Below are positions 11,787 through 23,519 of a stretch of DNA of 64,000 nucleotides, one piece after another (positions within the stretch are counted from its first letter, which is position 1; each line of letters opens with the position of its first letter). The stretch is from Ornithodoros turicata (Eukaryota > Arthropoda > Arachnida > Ixodida > Argasidae): the NCBI RefSeq assembly GCF_037126465.1, contig NC_088202.1:124076123-124140122 (forward strand), read 5' to 3'. Both the position numbers and the translations under genes were made by a program. The notes under the pieces are model-generated. The model did not search any database, was not told the origin of the DNA, and was given only the letters and a program-made list of their open reading frames with translations.

Positions 11787-12944
11787 TTGTTTTCGTTATA
11801 CAGCTGTTCGCGTGTGCATCAGCGGCAGGAGACGCAGGCATTGACTTTCTCTGGAACGGAAACGACGACTGCCTGCTGCCCTTGGATACTGCTCGTCCAC
11901 ATGAACGCCCTCGGTGAAAACGAACTGCACCATCGCTCGGGAACGTCATGGATAGCCTCGACACCTACAAAAGCCGGCTGTGAACACGGAATCGTCAGTG
12001 GGCTCCACGGCACGAGGACAATGACATCTTACAGTCCTCTTGTTTTCGTTATACAGGTTAGTAGCACATCTTGTATGTTTTCTAGGAAAAACAACAACCT
12101 TTGTCTTTTCGTGCTGCCGAGCCCACAGGCGTTAGTCACGATTGTATCCGAATGTTACAATGTACTTACAATTCTGCTTGTGAGTGCCGGTGATGTTGAG
12201 CTTAACCGAGGCCCCTCGACTGACGCCAAACTTCAGCAATTACTTGAAGTGGTATCCATTTTGCCCGCCCTAAGCGCAGGTCAAGCCAAACTCTTTAATG
12301 ACACTGCAGCCATTAAAACAAAACAAGAAACAACTGAGACTGCTTTGCTTGACATAACTAGCCGCATAGACAAAATCGAGACTGATGTAGCCTCCGTAAC
12401 AGCGGCATTGAAAGAAATTAGCGAAATGAGAAGCACGATAACAAACCTAGTGAGCGAAAACACTCGACTACGCTGTCGCATAGACGACCTCGAATCAAGA
12501 CAGCGACGCTCCAACCTTCTCTTTTTCGGAATCCCTGATAACGAAACGGAGTCATGGGCCGAGTCAGAGCAGAACATTGTTAAAGTATGCCTTGATAGGC
12601 TCAACATCCCGGTCACAGACAATGAAATTGAACGTGCACACAGATTGGGTCGTTATCAGCCGAACAAAAACACGACCAATCATTGTCAAATTTCTTCATT
12701 AAAAGAAAAAAAAAAAAGAACGTATCATATGACATATCTGCTGCACCTAATCTCAAAGGTACAGGAATGGCGGTCAGCATCGACTATCCAGCAGCCATAC
12801 GTACGCCTCCTCGCTTTTGCAAAGACTTTGTCATCACCATATAAATTGCGTCTCAACACACTGCATGTCGACAACAAGCAGTACGAGTACGATTGTTCCA
12901 CGAATTCCGTCAAAGCAATAAATGCTGGGAAACGTGCTCCATAA
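11787..12944 (+). CDS. LINE ORF1 protein (coiled coil plus RRM-like)
   Basis: 385 codons open. Residues about 150-240 form a heptad coiled coil (ITSRIDKIETDVASV, LVSENTRLRCRIDDLES). RRSNLLFFGIPDN and IERAHRLGRY follow, the hallmarks of LINE ORF1 RNA-binding domains. After the A-run at 12707 the reading no longer resembles ORF1 (RPIIVKF is expected), so a frameshift sits there. The first 100 residues are probably 5' UTR read through. Confidence 0.65.
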   Translation: MFSLYSCSRVHQRQETQALTFSGTETTTACCPWILLVHMNALGENELHHRSGTSWIASTPTKAGCEHGIVSGLHGTRTMTSYSPLVFVIQVSSTSCMFSRKNNNLCLFVLPSPQALVTIVSECYNVLTILLVSAGDVELNRGPSTDAKLQQLLEVVSILPALSAGQAKLFNDTAAIKTKQETTETALLDITSRIDKIETDVASVTAALKEISEMRSTITNLVSENTRLRCRIDDLESRQRRSNLLFFGIPDNETESWAESEQNIVKVCLDRLNIPVTDNEIERAHRLGRYQPNKNTTNHCQISSLKEKKKRTYHMTYLLHLISKVQEWRSASTIQQPYVRLLAFAKTLSSPYKLRLNTLHVDNKQYEYDCSTNSVKAINAGKRAP

Positions 12945-12959
12945 CTAGTTTCGAGCTGT

Positions 12960-14403
12960 CCAGTCCTGACTTCACGGCCACAAGACGTTGGTTTCTCGCG
13001 TTTCTACACAAACATACGTAGTGTGATGTCAAAAGTAGATGCTCTATCCTCTGCTATCGACGACCGCCTGACCTCATTGCCATCACAAAAACGTGGCTGT
13101 CACAGAATATTAGAGATCACGAAATATTCCGTCAATCTTCCGCATATACTATTTATCGTACTGATCGTGTGTCAGGGAGGGGAGGCGGCGTACTTCTGGC
13201 CGTGAAGTCTAATCTACTTTCGCATATGATTCATGTCGACAGTAACTTAGAGACGTGCTGGGTATCACTAGAATGCACTCATCCACCTGTTCTTCTTGGT
13301 GTGTGTTACCCCCCCAAGCTAACCGTTAATTTGCCACCATCTTCCACAACGAAACCGCTTCGCTCATCAGTCGTTTCCCACGTCATCATCTTCTCATACT
13401 CGGGGATTTCAACTATCCTAACATTAACTGGACGTCAAGTGAACCACACGGTACTAGCATCGATGACAAGAATTTCGTCGAACTGTGCCTTACCCTGAAC
13501 TTAACACAGATGATCCTTTCCACTACAAGGAATCCACCTTTTGCGCCTCACACTCTAGACCTTCTGCTGACGTCACAACCCGAAATTATTAATAACCTGT
13601 CGATAGACGATGGCCTTAGCGATCACTGCATCATCACCGCTAGGATGACGATACCGAGAACCAATAGGTCAACGATATATTTTTCAGGGACGAATTTAGC
13701 TACGGTAGTGGATAGTGCAAATGTTGCTCTCTGTGCTATAAATGAGTGGGCACTAAACAACCGTCTTCTAATAAATACTGATAAATCAAAAGCGGTATTA
13801 TATAAAGCAAAAAACAAACCCATGCACTGCACGGTAGATGTAGTACTGGGAAATCAGCAAATAGATGTTGTGGATTCCGTAAAAGTCTTGGGTGTTGTTT
13901 TCTCTGCTGACCTATCCTGGACTAAACAGGTTGACTTAGTTTGTAGCAAAATTTCAAAAGTTTGCGGTATCTTGTCTAGGAATCGACTTCTTTTCCCTGT
14001 ACAGGTGAAACTTTTGATATATCAGTCGCTTATTCACTCCGGTCTCTGTTACTGTAACCTGGTGTGGTGTTCTACTGGTTTGGTTAACTTAAAAAAGATT
14101 CTCATATTACAAAAGAGAGCCGTTAGGATCATAGAAGGTGTCTCCGTTTACACACACGCTGAGCCCCTATTTGAGAAGCTAAGGATTATGAAAATTGACA
14201 TCCTCTGTAATTACACTCTCGTTAGGTCGTACCTAAGGGCCCTTCGCTTAAACAATAGCAGATGGTTGTCGCTGTGCAACCTTGACAGAACTACCAGTCG
14301 GCAGACACGCCAAGCACATCTGTGGGAGGTACCGCCAATAAGAACAAATTACGCCAAACAATCCTTAACTTACAGACTTACCATTGTTCTTCTTGAATTC
14401 TAG
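12960..14403 (+). pseudogene. LINE ORF2: endonuclease plus RT thumb, core deleted
   Basis: Frameshifted endonuclease: GRGGGVLLAVKS, LGDFNYPNINW read with shifts, and LDLLLTSQPEIINNLSIDDGLSDH. At about 13680 it jumps straight to the RT carboxyl part (VDSVKVLGVVFSADLSW, LQKRAVRII). The segment with the polymerase aspartates is absent, a deletion of roughly 1 kb. Confidence 0.7.
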
Positions 14404-14742
14404 TATTGATGTTTCACAGATGTCCTCAAGAAATCTGAGAAATATGTTTTCAAGTCAACTGAATTGATAAACTTGCATTTTGTCGTTCTGCATGTGTGTA
14501 ATATTATTCCTTTTCCTTTTTCTAAGTGAATTTCATTGATAGCCTTGTATCGGTTATCTCTACTGCGCATGTTGTATCATGGCTTTCAAATATTTTCCTG
14601 TATTTTCTTTTGTTTGACTCCGCTGTTGTTTGCACCAAATGTAGGGTGGTACCGCCCTAGTCAAGCGGCTTCTGCTGCTTTTTGGCGTACCACCTTGTTT
14701 TGTGTTTGACACAAACAGAAATAAATGAAATGAAATGAAATG

Positions 14743-15105
14743 AAACATCTCTTAAACGTAACCGTAACGTACGTAACTATACGTAACCGAGCCGATGCTC
14801 CTTGGTTCACTCGCACACTACACTTGCTGCGAAAGAAAAAACAACGCCTTTTCCGTCAGGCTCGCACTCTGGGTAATCCCGTCCTGTCGAACAGCTACAG
14901 GCTGATCGCTCAGAAATACAGACGTTCCTTACGTAATGCAAGGGAAAAGTACTACAACACTGAACTCCCCAAGATTGTGTCAAATAACCCTAGCAAGTTC
15001 TGGAATATCATAAACCCACGTTCTAATTCACAACTCCAATTTGTTGACTCTGAGGGACACCCAGTGCCAGAAGGCGACTCTGCGGATGCATTTAACAACT
15101 CTTGA
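14743..15105 (+). mobile_element. CR1/L2-like LINE fragment (endonuclease-RT linker)
   Basis: Open reading of 121 codons: APWFTRTLHLLRKKKQRLF, YRRSLRNAREKYYNTELPK, SKFWNIINPR. This is the linker between endonuclease and RT of this LINE group. It is cut at 15105 by the 3' end of the minus-strand I-like element. Confidence 0.65.
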
Positions 15106-15245
15106 ACTCCCGTCCTCTGGTTGCGCAACGCTGCGTCACGCAAAAGGAAGAAGCACATGAAAGAAGCGCCAATGGTCCTTGAGATGCAGGGGAGGACCCT
15201 ACAGCATCTGGGGCAAGCCGGTAGCCAAGAGGAACTCCAAGAACA

Positions 15246-18200
15246 TCAGAAGTCCTCGACGGTGTTGGACATGGCTCTGACATAGCCAAGAATTGCAGCC
15301 AGGTTGAACGTCTGTCGGCTAGCACCACTCAGCTGAGCACAGAGTTGCCGCCTCTCCGTTTCGTAGAGCTTACATTCTATTAGGACGTGCTCAATGTTCG
15401 CTACGACGCCACATTTGGAGCATAGGCAGCTGTCACAGTATCCGATTCGGCACTTGAATTGGGGAGTGAAGGCTACGTTGAGACGAAGCCTGTGCAGGAG
15501 GGACGTAAAATCACGTGGTAAACGGTCAGGAACTGAGAAGGACATAGTGGGATCCACCGAATACATGAGAGACCTGTCAGTGATGTCCCGACTCCACTTA
15601 TGGCGAGCTAGTGGCTGAATGAGCTCATTCAGAAGTGATCTCCTGTCTCCTCTTGATAACACCGTTGGTACAACAGTCCGAGACTGTTGGGCAGCCGTCG
15701 CCGCTTTGTCGGCTTCTTCGTTTCCGCTCAAACCACAGTGACCCGGGACCCACTGCAAGGATATATGATGACCGTGATCGCTTAGACGCTGAACCTGATG
15801 GAGGATATCAGTGACAACTGGGGCGAGCGACCAACGTATTCCCATGTTGGCTATACATTGAAGAGCAGCCTTTGAATCTGAGTAGATGACCCAGGCCCGC
15901 GGATCGTCACAGGACGTCTTACGTAGAAACAACAGGATAGCATATAACTCAGCCGACGTTGATGATGTGCGGTGTGAGAGACGGTATCCACGTGACACAC
16001 CGTCAGTTGGAATAACAAATGCAGACGATGAACATTCATGACTGGAGGATCCGTCAGTGAAAACTGCAGTGTGGTCAGAATATCGACTGTGCATCATATC
16101 CGCTGCAAGCTGTTTCAGAACTGATGTAGGCACTTGGTTTCGTTTGACATTAAGACCAGGAATTGACAATGCGATCGATGGTACTGGAAGCGACCACGGA
16201 GGCGTCGTGGACACCACTGATCTTGCAGAAAACGGGGGAACCTTGGGTTTCACTTCAATGAAACAGTTGTATGCGTTACATTGCTTCCGGCAACAAACTT
16301 TTGCTATTAGTGGATGGCGGCGGTGGTGTGCTGTGAGGCGCAAGTAATGGCGAATGGTCTCCCTCTGCCGTAAGACTTCAATGGGTATTTCGCGGGCTTC
16401 TGCTATCACCATCCGCGTTTCCGCAGCTCTCGGGACGCCAAGACATACCCTTAAGCTCCGTGCTAGAATACACCGCAGTCGTTCTTCTTGCGTCTGTGAA
16501 ATTCCGTGCAAGACTGGTGGGCTATATAGCAGAGTCCCTCGGACTCGGGCTTTGTGGATGGCCAGAAGAGACTTCTCATTCATTCCCCACTTCGGCCCAG
16601 CAAAGTGGAGAATGACGGAAATCCACCGGTGTGCCTTTGTGTCCAGGTGATCGATGTGTTTCTTCCAGGACAAGTTGGAGTCTAGGATGACACCCAGGAA
16701 TCTATGGTGTGCTACCTGCCTAAGAGGCGTATCGCCAAGGAACAGCTGATATCGATGCATATGCTTCCGAGTAAAAGCCATGACTGCTGTTTTCTCAGTT
16801 GATATATCCATGCCTGCCTCCGTTAGGTACCGCAAGATGTTATCCAGGGAATGCTGAAGACCGCGTAGGATTGCAGGCCTCGATTTCCCAACAGTCCAAA
16901 TGTAGACGTCATCAGCATAGATAGATATATTGACTTTAGGGGCGATACAGGACTTTAGGCCTGCCATTACAAGGTTGAAAAGGATAGGACTTAAAACGCT
17001 GCCTTGTGGTACGCCCTGAGTCAAGACAACTTTCGAAGTGACTCCTTCTTTTGTGCGAACAGAGGGTGTTCTGTGGCGCAAAAGATCAGCCAGCCACAAG
17101 AACATTCTGTCGGGAACGCAGCTTGCAACAATAGGTGCAGAACGTTGGCATGACTGACGGTGTCGTAGGCTCTCTTGACGTCCAGGAACACTGCCATGAC
17201 TATTTTCTTCTGGCTCCTCGCTTGCTCGACGGTGGTGACGAGATCGAGAACAGAGTCTATGGAGCTACGATTCCGACGGAAGCCTGCCATCTCTTCGGGG
17301 AAGGTACGATGACCCTCAAGCCACCACTCCAGTCTATGCAAGACCATTCGCTCCAAGACTTTACCAAGACAACTCGTCAGGCTAACTGGACGAAAGGATG
17401 ACAGGTCAGATGGACGCTTTCCAGGCTTTAACAACGGGACTACTACGGCATCTTTCCAAGACTGCGGCACTTCATCGCTTCTCCATGATGTATTGAAGAC
17501 ATGGATCACACAGCAAACACAGCCGTCGCTAAGGTTTCGGATGGCTCGATAGGAGATTCCATATCCACCTGGCGTCGATTGTACTCGTGACAGGCACACC
17601 GCGGCTCTGAATTCACCAAATGTGAAGTCCATATCCATCTGTTCGTTCACCACTGGCTCTCTTCGTGAGATCGCCTCCTGTATCTCGGAAGTGGAGGCGC
17701 GGAATACGTCAGTGTTTGAAGCTTGCGAATTTGCGGATACAATCTTGCAGAAGTCCAGCGCAACAGAGTTCTCGGACCGCATCAGAGACAGCGCTAGCAC
17801 ACCCAAAGGATTTTTGGGCGGGAGGGTCCCTCTCAGACTCTGGGCCACGCTCCACACTCTAGCAGCGCGAGTAAAAGGCGACAGCGTTGTGCAGAATTGA
17901 CGCCAGCGCTCTCTGTCAACATTCTTTAGTTCCTTCTGTACTACCCTGGCAGCATGCCGGGCTTCTATAATGTCTTGAAACAGCCCCGGTCGTCTAGCCT
18001 TTCGTTCAGCTCTCCGCCTTTGCGCTTGTAGTTGTTCCACGCGAGGATTTGTTCCCATGTGTCCTGTCGCGACCTTTACGGTTCGCGAACAGTATCGAAG
18101 AGAAGTAGTCAGCGTTTCGGTTAGCTGCTCTGCTGACATGTTCGGCTGCGCCAATTCTGTACAAGACGTTCGAAAGTCCTTCCAGTTAATTAACCTAACA

Positions 18201-18910
18201 AATTTGGTCCTGGGTTGGCCAGTATACCTGTCGCATGAAATGTAGATGGGCAAATGGTCACTTCCTTTCCCATCGACATCAGTCGACCACGAGAGACTCC
18301 TGGAAACATCTTTTGAGCAGATGGACACATCCAGGACGTTAGTTGAGAAATCTCTACGCAGGAACGTTGGCGAACCATCATTGAGCAGACACAGGTCCAT
18401 TTCGTCGATGACGTCAACCCATCTTATTCCCCTCCTGCCTGTACGTGCACTTCCCCACCGTGGATGGTGGGCATTGATGTCCCCCACAACCGGGAACGGC
18501 GTTGGTAGCCCAAGAAATATGTCCCGTATGATCTGCTGCGGCAAGGTAATAGAGGGCGGGAGATACAAACTTACAACAGTAAGTACAATGTTGCCCAGTC
18601 GAACCTTGCATCTCACTTCATCTTCATCATCATCACTTGCATCTCACTCAGCGGAAGAAATATGCGGCTCCTGTAATTGGGCAGCCGTTAGGTCCTTCCG
18701 AACACAAAGCACAGTCCTTGATACGCCTTGACTGCCAGATGTAAATACGTTGTACCCGCTGAGTCTAAAGTCGTCCTTAATGTACGCTTCGCTTATGGCA
18801 AGTATGGGAATGGGATATTTTAGAAGAAACAACTTGAGGTCGGGGAGCTTATTGCGAATGCCCATCGCGTTCCACTGCAGCACTGCGGCTCTCCTATAAA
18901 GACTGTCCAT
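15246..18910 (-). pseudogene. I-like LINE ORF2 (endonuclease-RT-RNase H)
   Basis: Endonuclease starts VLQWNAMGIRNKLPDLK, with GDINAHHPRWG and GSDHLPI further on. RT shows LKPGKRPSDLSSFRPVSL, FLDVKRAYDTVSH, GVPQGSVLSPILFN and the catalytic YADD. RNase H shows FTDGSSSH, SAELYAI, YSDSKAALQC and WVPGHCGLSGNEEADK, followed by a Cys-rich tail. The first disabling change is a 30-nt insertion near 18606-18648 that brings in TGA stops. The second is a frameshift in the RT between 17021 and 17105. Confidence 0.85.
18605..18648. repeat. 13-bp direct repeat flanking an 18-nt TGA-rich insert
   Basis: CTTGCATCTCACT occurs at 18605 and 18636 with a TCATCTTCATCATCATCA spacer. In the LINE reading this adds 30 nt and stop codons to the endonuclease. 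Confidence 0.7.
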
Positions 18911-19325
18911 GCAGGGATGTTAGCACTCCTTCCGCAGCAAGAAGGTGCTGAACTTCGGGTAAGGACGCAGCAGCAGGGAAAGAGGACAAAATCGCTTTGA
19001 GTGCGGCCAGAACTAGAGGGAGGAAGACAGAAATTGTGGTACTGTCACTCGGTACTGCGGTGTGTGCGTGCTTCGATCGTCGGGAAACCACTGGCTTCGG
19101 CGTAGCGCATTTCCAAGGCCTTCGTATAGCCTCAGCATAAGTTGCCCGTGAAAGCTGGGGTGTATCGGCGTCAGGTGTAGGTGGCATTAGCGTCTTTTTC
19201 CCATTACTACTGTGGGAGACGCGAGCTGCGTCGCCATCAAGCTGACGAGGGGGCTTCTGTCCAATTCGAGAAGGCCGCGGTGACGTAGCGGGGCCCTCAG
19301 ACACATGGGGGCGGTGATGTTGCAC
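18894..19325 (-). CDS. I-like LINE ORF1, C-terminal part
   Basis: 143 codons, Pro/Ser/Ala rich (ATYAEAIRRPWK, then a hydrophobic VFLPLVLAALKAILS helix), stop at 18894. It overlaps the ORF2 start at 18910 by 17 nt, the usual ORF1/ORF2 arrangement. The zinc-knuckle part expected upstream is missing. Confidence 0.5.
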   Translation of the reverse strand: MQHHRPHVSEGPATSPRPSRIGQKPPRQLDGDAARVSHSSNGKKTLMPPTPDADTPQLSRATYAEAIRRPWKCATPKPVVSRRSKHAHTAVPSDSTTISVFLPLVLAALKAILSSFPAAASLPEVQHLLAAEGVLTSLHGQSL

Positions 19326-19470
19326 ACAAGTATCGGACGCATGATGGGAGACAAAAATTTAGTTGGCCTAACAGAAAGGGGGAATCAAATATTGAGTGCA
19401 CACATTTCTAAAGAAACATCATGTCATGAATGTGGCGGCGGTTAACAAGAGGAAGCAAGTGCAAGTAATT

Positions 19471-21292
19471 TCAAAACTTGTCATAGTCATACGGTAAAAA
19501 TGCGGGGACATTCCGCAAGAAACGCGAATGAATAATATGAAGTGCCCTCTTTTGCACAGCTTCAAGACGTTTGATATCGGTGGCACATAAAGCATTCCAT
19601 ACTACTGGCGCATATTTAAGTCGGGGAAGGGTGCAAGCTTTGTAGAGAGTTAGAAATACCGTGTGAGAAGAAAACATTTTACAGCTATAGGTGAGGAAAC
19701 CAAGCATACGCAGAGCAGCAGAACGAATTGCTCTCACATGCTCATGAAATTGAAGCTTCGCATCAAAGACAACACCAAGATCACAAATGCCGTCGACTCG
19801 GGCTATTTCGCCATCAGAAAAGTACTGAAATCGGGTTACTTGAGACTTGCGCGTGAATGACATAACTTTAGTTTTTGACGTGTTGATTTCGAGGAAATTA
19901 GAAGTACACCAAGAAATAACACTGTAAACATTCTCCTGAAGCAGTAAGCAATCAGAAGGCGAGGTTATGCTTTTCATTATTTTGAAGTCATTAGCATACT
20001 GTAGCATGGTGGAATGTTTAACACAAGATACAAGATCATTAATAAAACTATTAAACAGTAGAGGTCCGAGTGTTGACCCTTGGGGTACACCAGACGTAGA
20101 AACATTGGTATCAGAGTAGGATTCGGACACACACACAGAGTATAAGCGATGCCGTAAGTACGAGGCAAACGAAACATACAAGAGAGTCAGAAACACCATA
20201 TAAACCACCAACCAACCAACCAACCAACCAACCAACCAACCATATAAACCAAGCTTACGAAGGGGCAGATCATGGTTCATTAAGTCAAATGCTTTCGAGA
20301 CGTCAAAATAGATTACATCCATTTGACCACGAGAAAGAACCGCAGGGGAACAGACTGACATGAATGATACAAGATTTGTGACTGTTGATCCCCCAGGCAT
20401 AAAGCCATGCTGACTGTCTGCAATTTTGCGCATAAAGAACGAGGACGGATTGATATAAATAATGTGTTCGAAGACTTTGGAGCAGGCGCATAAAATACTT
20501 ATAGGTCTATAATTAGTAACAATGTTATGGCTGCCCGATTTATGGACAGGAATGACCAGGGAAGACTTCCACGGTTGTGGAAGAGCATTTCGTTTTAGAG
20601 AAAGATTAAATATGAATACGAGCACAGACGAAAGGATGTCACGATAAACTTTAAGGAAAATAACGAGGATACCGTCGGGTCCCGGTGTCGTTGTGGGCCT
20701 TAGTTTACGAATTGAATTGTGGACATCATTCCCAGTAATAACAAACGAGGACAGATGATCACCGTGCATTTGCGTAAAAGAAAAGGCAGAATCTGTGCTG
20801 GCCGAGTCATCAAGCACAGATGAAAAGTGTGACGCAAAGATATTTGCCGCGACAGGCGGATTGCATTGCATCACATTGCCGTCAAACAGAGGCATAGTGC
20901 TAACATTCTCACGCTTACATTGTTTATGCCATGTCCAAAAATTACGAGGATTGCTTTTTACGTCCATCTTGAATCCCTTCCAAACACGCATTACGGTCTG
21001 AGTCAAAAGACTTCTTGAAGAGCCTCCGAGAAACAACGAATTGTTCGTAGTCAAACGCAATTCCAAATTTCTTAAATCTTCTATGAAAATGTCTCTTTTT
21101 GCTAAGATAACTGCGTGTGAGAGCAGAAAACCAGATTGGGTATTTGCGCCGACGTGGTATGGTATATGGGACAAACTCAGAAATAGCATTTCTGATAATG
21201 TTGGTGAAATTCAACACTGCATCATCAGGATCAATACCGTGTATACACAGAGGAGAAATCGCACGCCGCAAAATGGTGATACATACCAACAT
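19471..21292 (-). pseudogene. LINE reverse transcriptase with altered active site
   Basis: Linker (ALTRSYLSKKRHFHRRFK), then RT: SGSHNIVTNYRPISIL, IYFDVSKAFDLMNH, TSGVPQGSTLGPLLFN, VISWCTSNFLEINTSK, AVQKRALHII. The active-site box reads YAND instead of YADD (about 19985-20003). An in-frame GGTT-type tetranucleotide expansion encodes GWLVGWLVGWLV before the GVPQGS box. Confidence 0.8.
20208..20241. repeat. (CCAA)n microsatellite inside the LINE RT
   Basis: About eight CCAA units flanked on both sides by ATATAAACCA-type sequence, in frame with the RT reading. Confidence 0.85.
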
Positions 21293-21299
21293 AATCTCC

Positions 21300-22690
21300 C
21301 TTACGCAGATCCAGTCCGTCTGGGGTCGCTACGTCCAACGAGACGCTACATCCAACGTGCCGTCACATCCATCGGTGGACGTAACGGCACATTGAATGCA
21401 ACGGATGGTTGGCTATGACGTCACGATATCAATGTACCGACACGTTAGACGTAACCGCACGGGGGACTTGGTTACCATTTGGATGTAACTGCTCGTTGGA
21501 CAAGCGGCTTCATGATATGTCGTGTCCTAACTAATATGACATCGATGCAGTTTTGGAATCAGCCACACCGTAACACATAATCGCGGCGTATCCTCGGAAT
21601 GTTTTTGTTCGTATGTTCATTTTCGTGAGAGTCCGTCAAATTGCGTTGTTTTATGATTTGATATGTTCACAAGTAACGGACAGAATTGCTGTCGTGAGAT
21701 AATAAATTAGGCCAGGTTCTAAATTACGAGGTTGGTGCAGAAGTTGAAATCCCCAAATCTCAAAATATTCACGAAGTAATACACCCATTAGGTAAAAAAC
21801 CTGCTGGCGGTCTGTGTCATATTCTGCTCGCCGAAAGTTGGCCTCGCTGAAGGCGGGCCGCTCGTCACGACCAACGTAACGCGTCATTTAATGGGAGTGG
21901 GCAGCGCGCGTCCTATAGGTCGACTTCCAAGGAAGCCGTACCGGCGTGTGCTATCGTGGGGGAAACCCAGGCAAAACATCCTGGCAGCACGGACGGACTG
22001 TGCGTAAGTAAGCATAAGCAAGCACCAACACAGCTTTACGACAAAGAATGGCGCGAATACAGCGAACGATAAAGGTAAAACAAAGCAGCGACACAGATAA
22101 CTTCCCGGAATGCAGACGCAGCGTTGCAATTTTCTCTATTTTCAAATTGCCTCCCGTTAACAATACAAAAAGCCATCTGCTGTACACCTAACATTTTATT
22201 AATACGCGCGTTGCACCACAAATGTACGTTGCATAAGACTCTGCAGCTGTCATGAACCAATCGATGCCAATCCGTATTACAGGTCACTTCTTTTTATTTA
22301 GTTTTCTCCTATTCAAAGAAATGCCTGTGAGATACCGCGTTAGCATCTAGGTTTACACAGGCGTCTATATTGAGCGGCACCTGTGTTCTTTGCGCTACCA
22401 TTGGAACCACTGTTCCACACTTTCCCATTTCTGTGGATGTAACGGCGCAATCGACGTAACAGCTCGTTGTGTGTGGTTTTCCGTTGGATGTGACGGCTCG
22501 TTGTATGTACGGACTTATGGTATGGATGTATCGGCCAGAAAGGGCCGTAAAGTCTCGTTGGATGTAAACGGTCGTTTTTATGTAACAGCAGGGTGGATGT
22601 AACGACTCGTTTTTGGATGTAAGTGCACGATGGACGAAACGGCGCGTTGGATGCAGTGGCACGGAATCGATCCAGTCGAGGGGTAGATGA
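21300..22690. mobile_element. Non-autonomous DNA element with ATCCAACG subterminal repeats
   Basis: Inserted between LINE endonuclease and RT linker. One end (21320-21510) carries repeated TACATCCAACG/CGTCCAACG words. The other end (22430-22665) carries many copies of the complement, such as CGTTGGATGTAACGG. The 0.9-kb middle has no recognisable coding sequence. The ends are approximate. Confidence 0.6.
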
Positions 22691-22699
22691 CAATGAATG

Positions 22700-23430
22700 T
22701 ACGCGCGCGCACAAGAACCGAAGAGAGAGGGGAGTATGGTAAGTGCCAACCAGAAGAATGGGCAAAACTGAACACTCCGAAGAAACATCAAAGTTTGAAA
22801 AACACAAGTCTAGAAAATTACCATCCTTGCCAGGTATGTTGTTCAACTGAGCTAGTTGATGAAAGCGCGCAAATAAAGAACATCATTACCCAGATGAAAC
22901 GCAGAACAATTACATGACACTGTGTCATTAATGAAGTCAACACCTGGAGCATTAAAGTCACCAAGAATTACAACTTTGGAATTCACATTCATAAGCTTCT
23001 GCCCTATTGTGAGTGAATAGTTTTCAATAACAGTGACACTAGAACATAGAGAAAAATAATGCACACCTATTAATATTCTGTCGTTATCATGAATGCAACA
23101 TTCAAGCCAAACACATTCCGGTACAAGTTCCAGATCAGAGTGACGAGATACATTGAAATGAGACCCAACAGCAATAAGTGAACCACCACCACCCTCATTT
23201 TGAGTTTGACAGCGATCGGACCTATGAACAGTATAAGACGAAGGAAAAAAAGAGGAACTGGGTATACCTGACCACAACCATGTTTCATTGAAGCATATGA
23301 CATCAAAACAGCATTCAATCACTTCATTAAAACGCACTACATCTTTTGTCCTAAGACCCAGTACATTCTGATAATAAACGCTGCACTGAGTAATGTCAAA
23401 CTGATTATGCGGGAGTGAGCCCATTTTCAC
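22700..23430 (-). pseudogene. LINE endonuclease domain
   Basis: Reads YYQNVLGLRTKD, FDVICFNETWL (catalytic Glu), VHRSDR, GGGGSLIAVGSHF, VVILGDFNAPG, then with a frameshift LDLCFSNF and the YHTPLSL end. This is an APE-type endonuclease of CR1/L2/Jockey elements. Confidence 0.75.
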
Positions 23431-23519
23431 CTGAAAGACACAAACAAACTATTGTGCGGAGGCTACACGTTGCCCTACGTCATCACTTGCAAAGACCATA
23501 TGGGGACCGAAGGGACCCG

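Larger units (their letters stand above)
11750..14742 (+). mobile_element. CR1/L2-like LINE with internal deletion
   Basis: 5' UTR with a repeated 45-bp block (11760-11805 and 12014-12058), ORF1 with coiled coil, an endonuclease region and the carboxyl part of the reverse transcriptase. It ends in a tail of ATGAA repeats at 14722-14742, typical of this LINE group. The catalytic core of the RT is missing. Confidence 0.75.
15106..19335 (-). mobile_element. I-like LINE (endonuclease, RT, RNase H), 5'-truncated
   Basis: Reads on the minus strand from an ORF1 tail (19325) through ORF2 (18910-15246) to a 3' UTR ending near 15106. The presence of RNase H after the RT places it with I/LOA/R1-type LINEs. 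Two breaks in ORF2 make it inactive, but most domains remain readable. Confidence 0.8.
19340..23460 (-). mobile_element. CR1/L2/Jockey-like LINE, interrupted by a DNA element
   Basis: Minus-strand endonuclease (23430-22700) and RT (21250-19471) of one LINE, split by a 1.4-kb DNA element (about 21300-22690). No RNase H. The endonuclease end (VLPILLVGTYHTPLSL) and the linker (RRAISPLCIHGIDPDD) sit on the two sides of the insertion. Confidence 0.75.
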
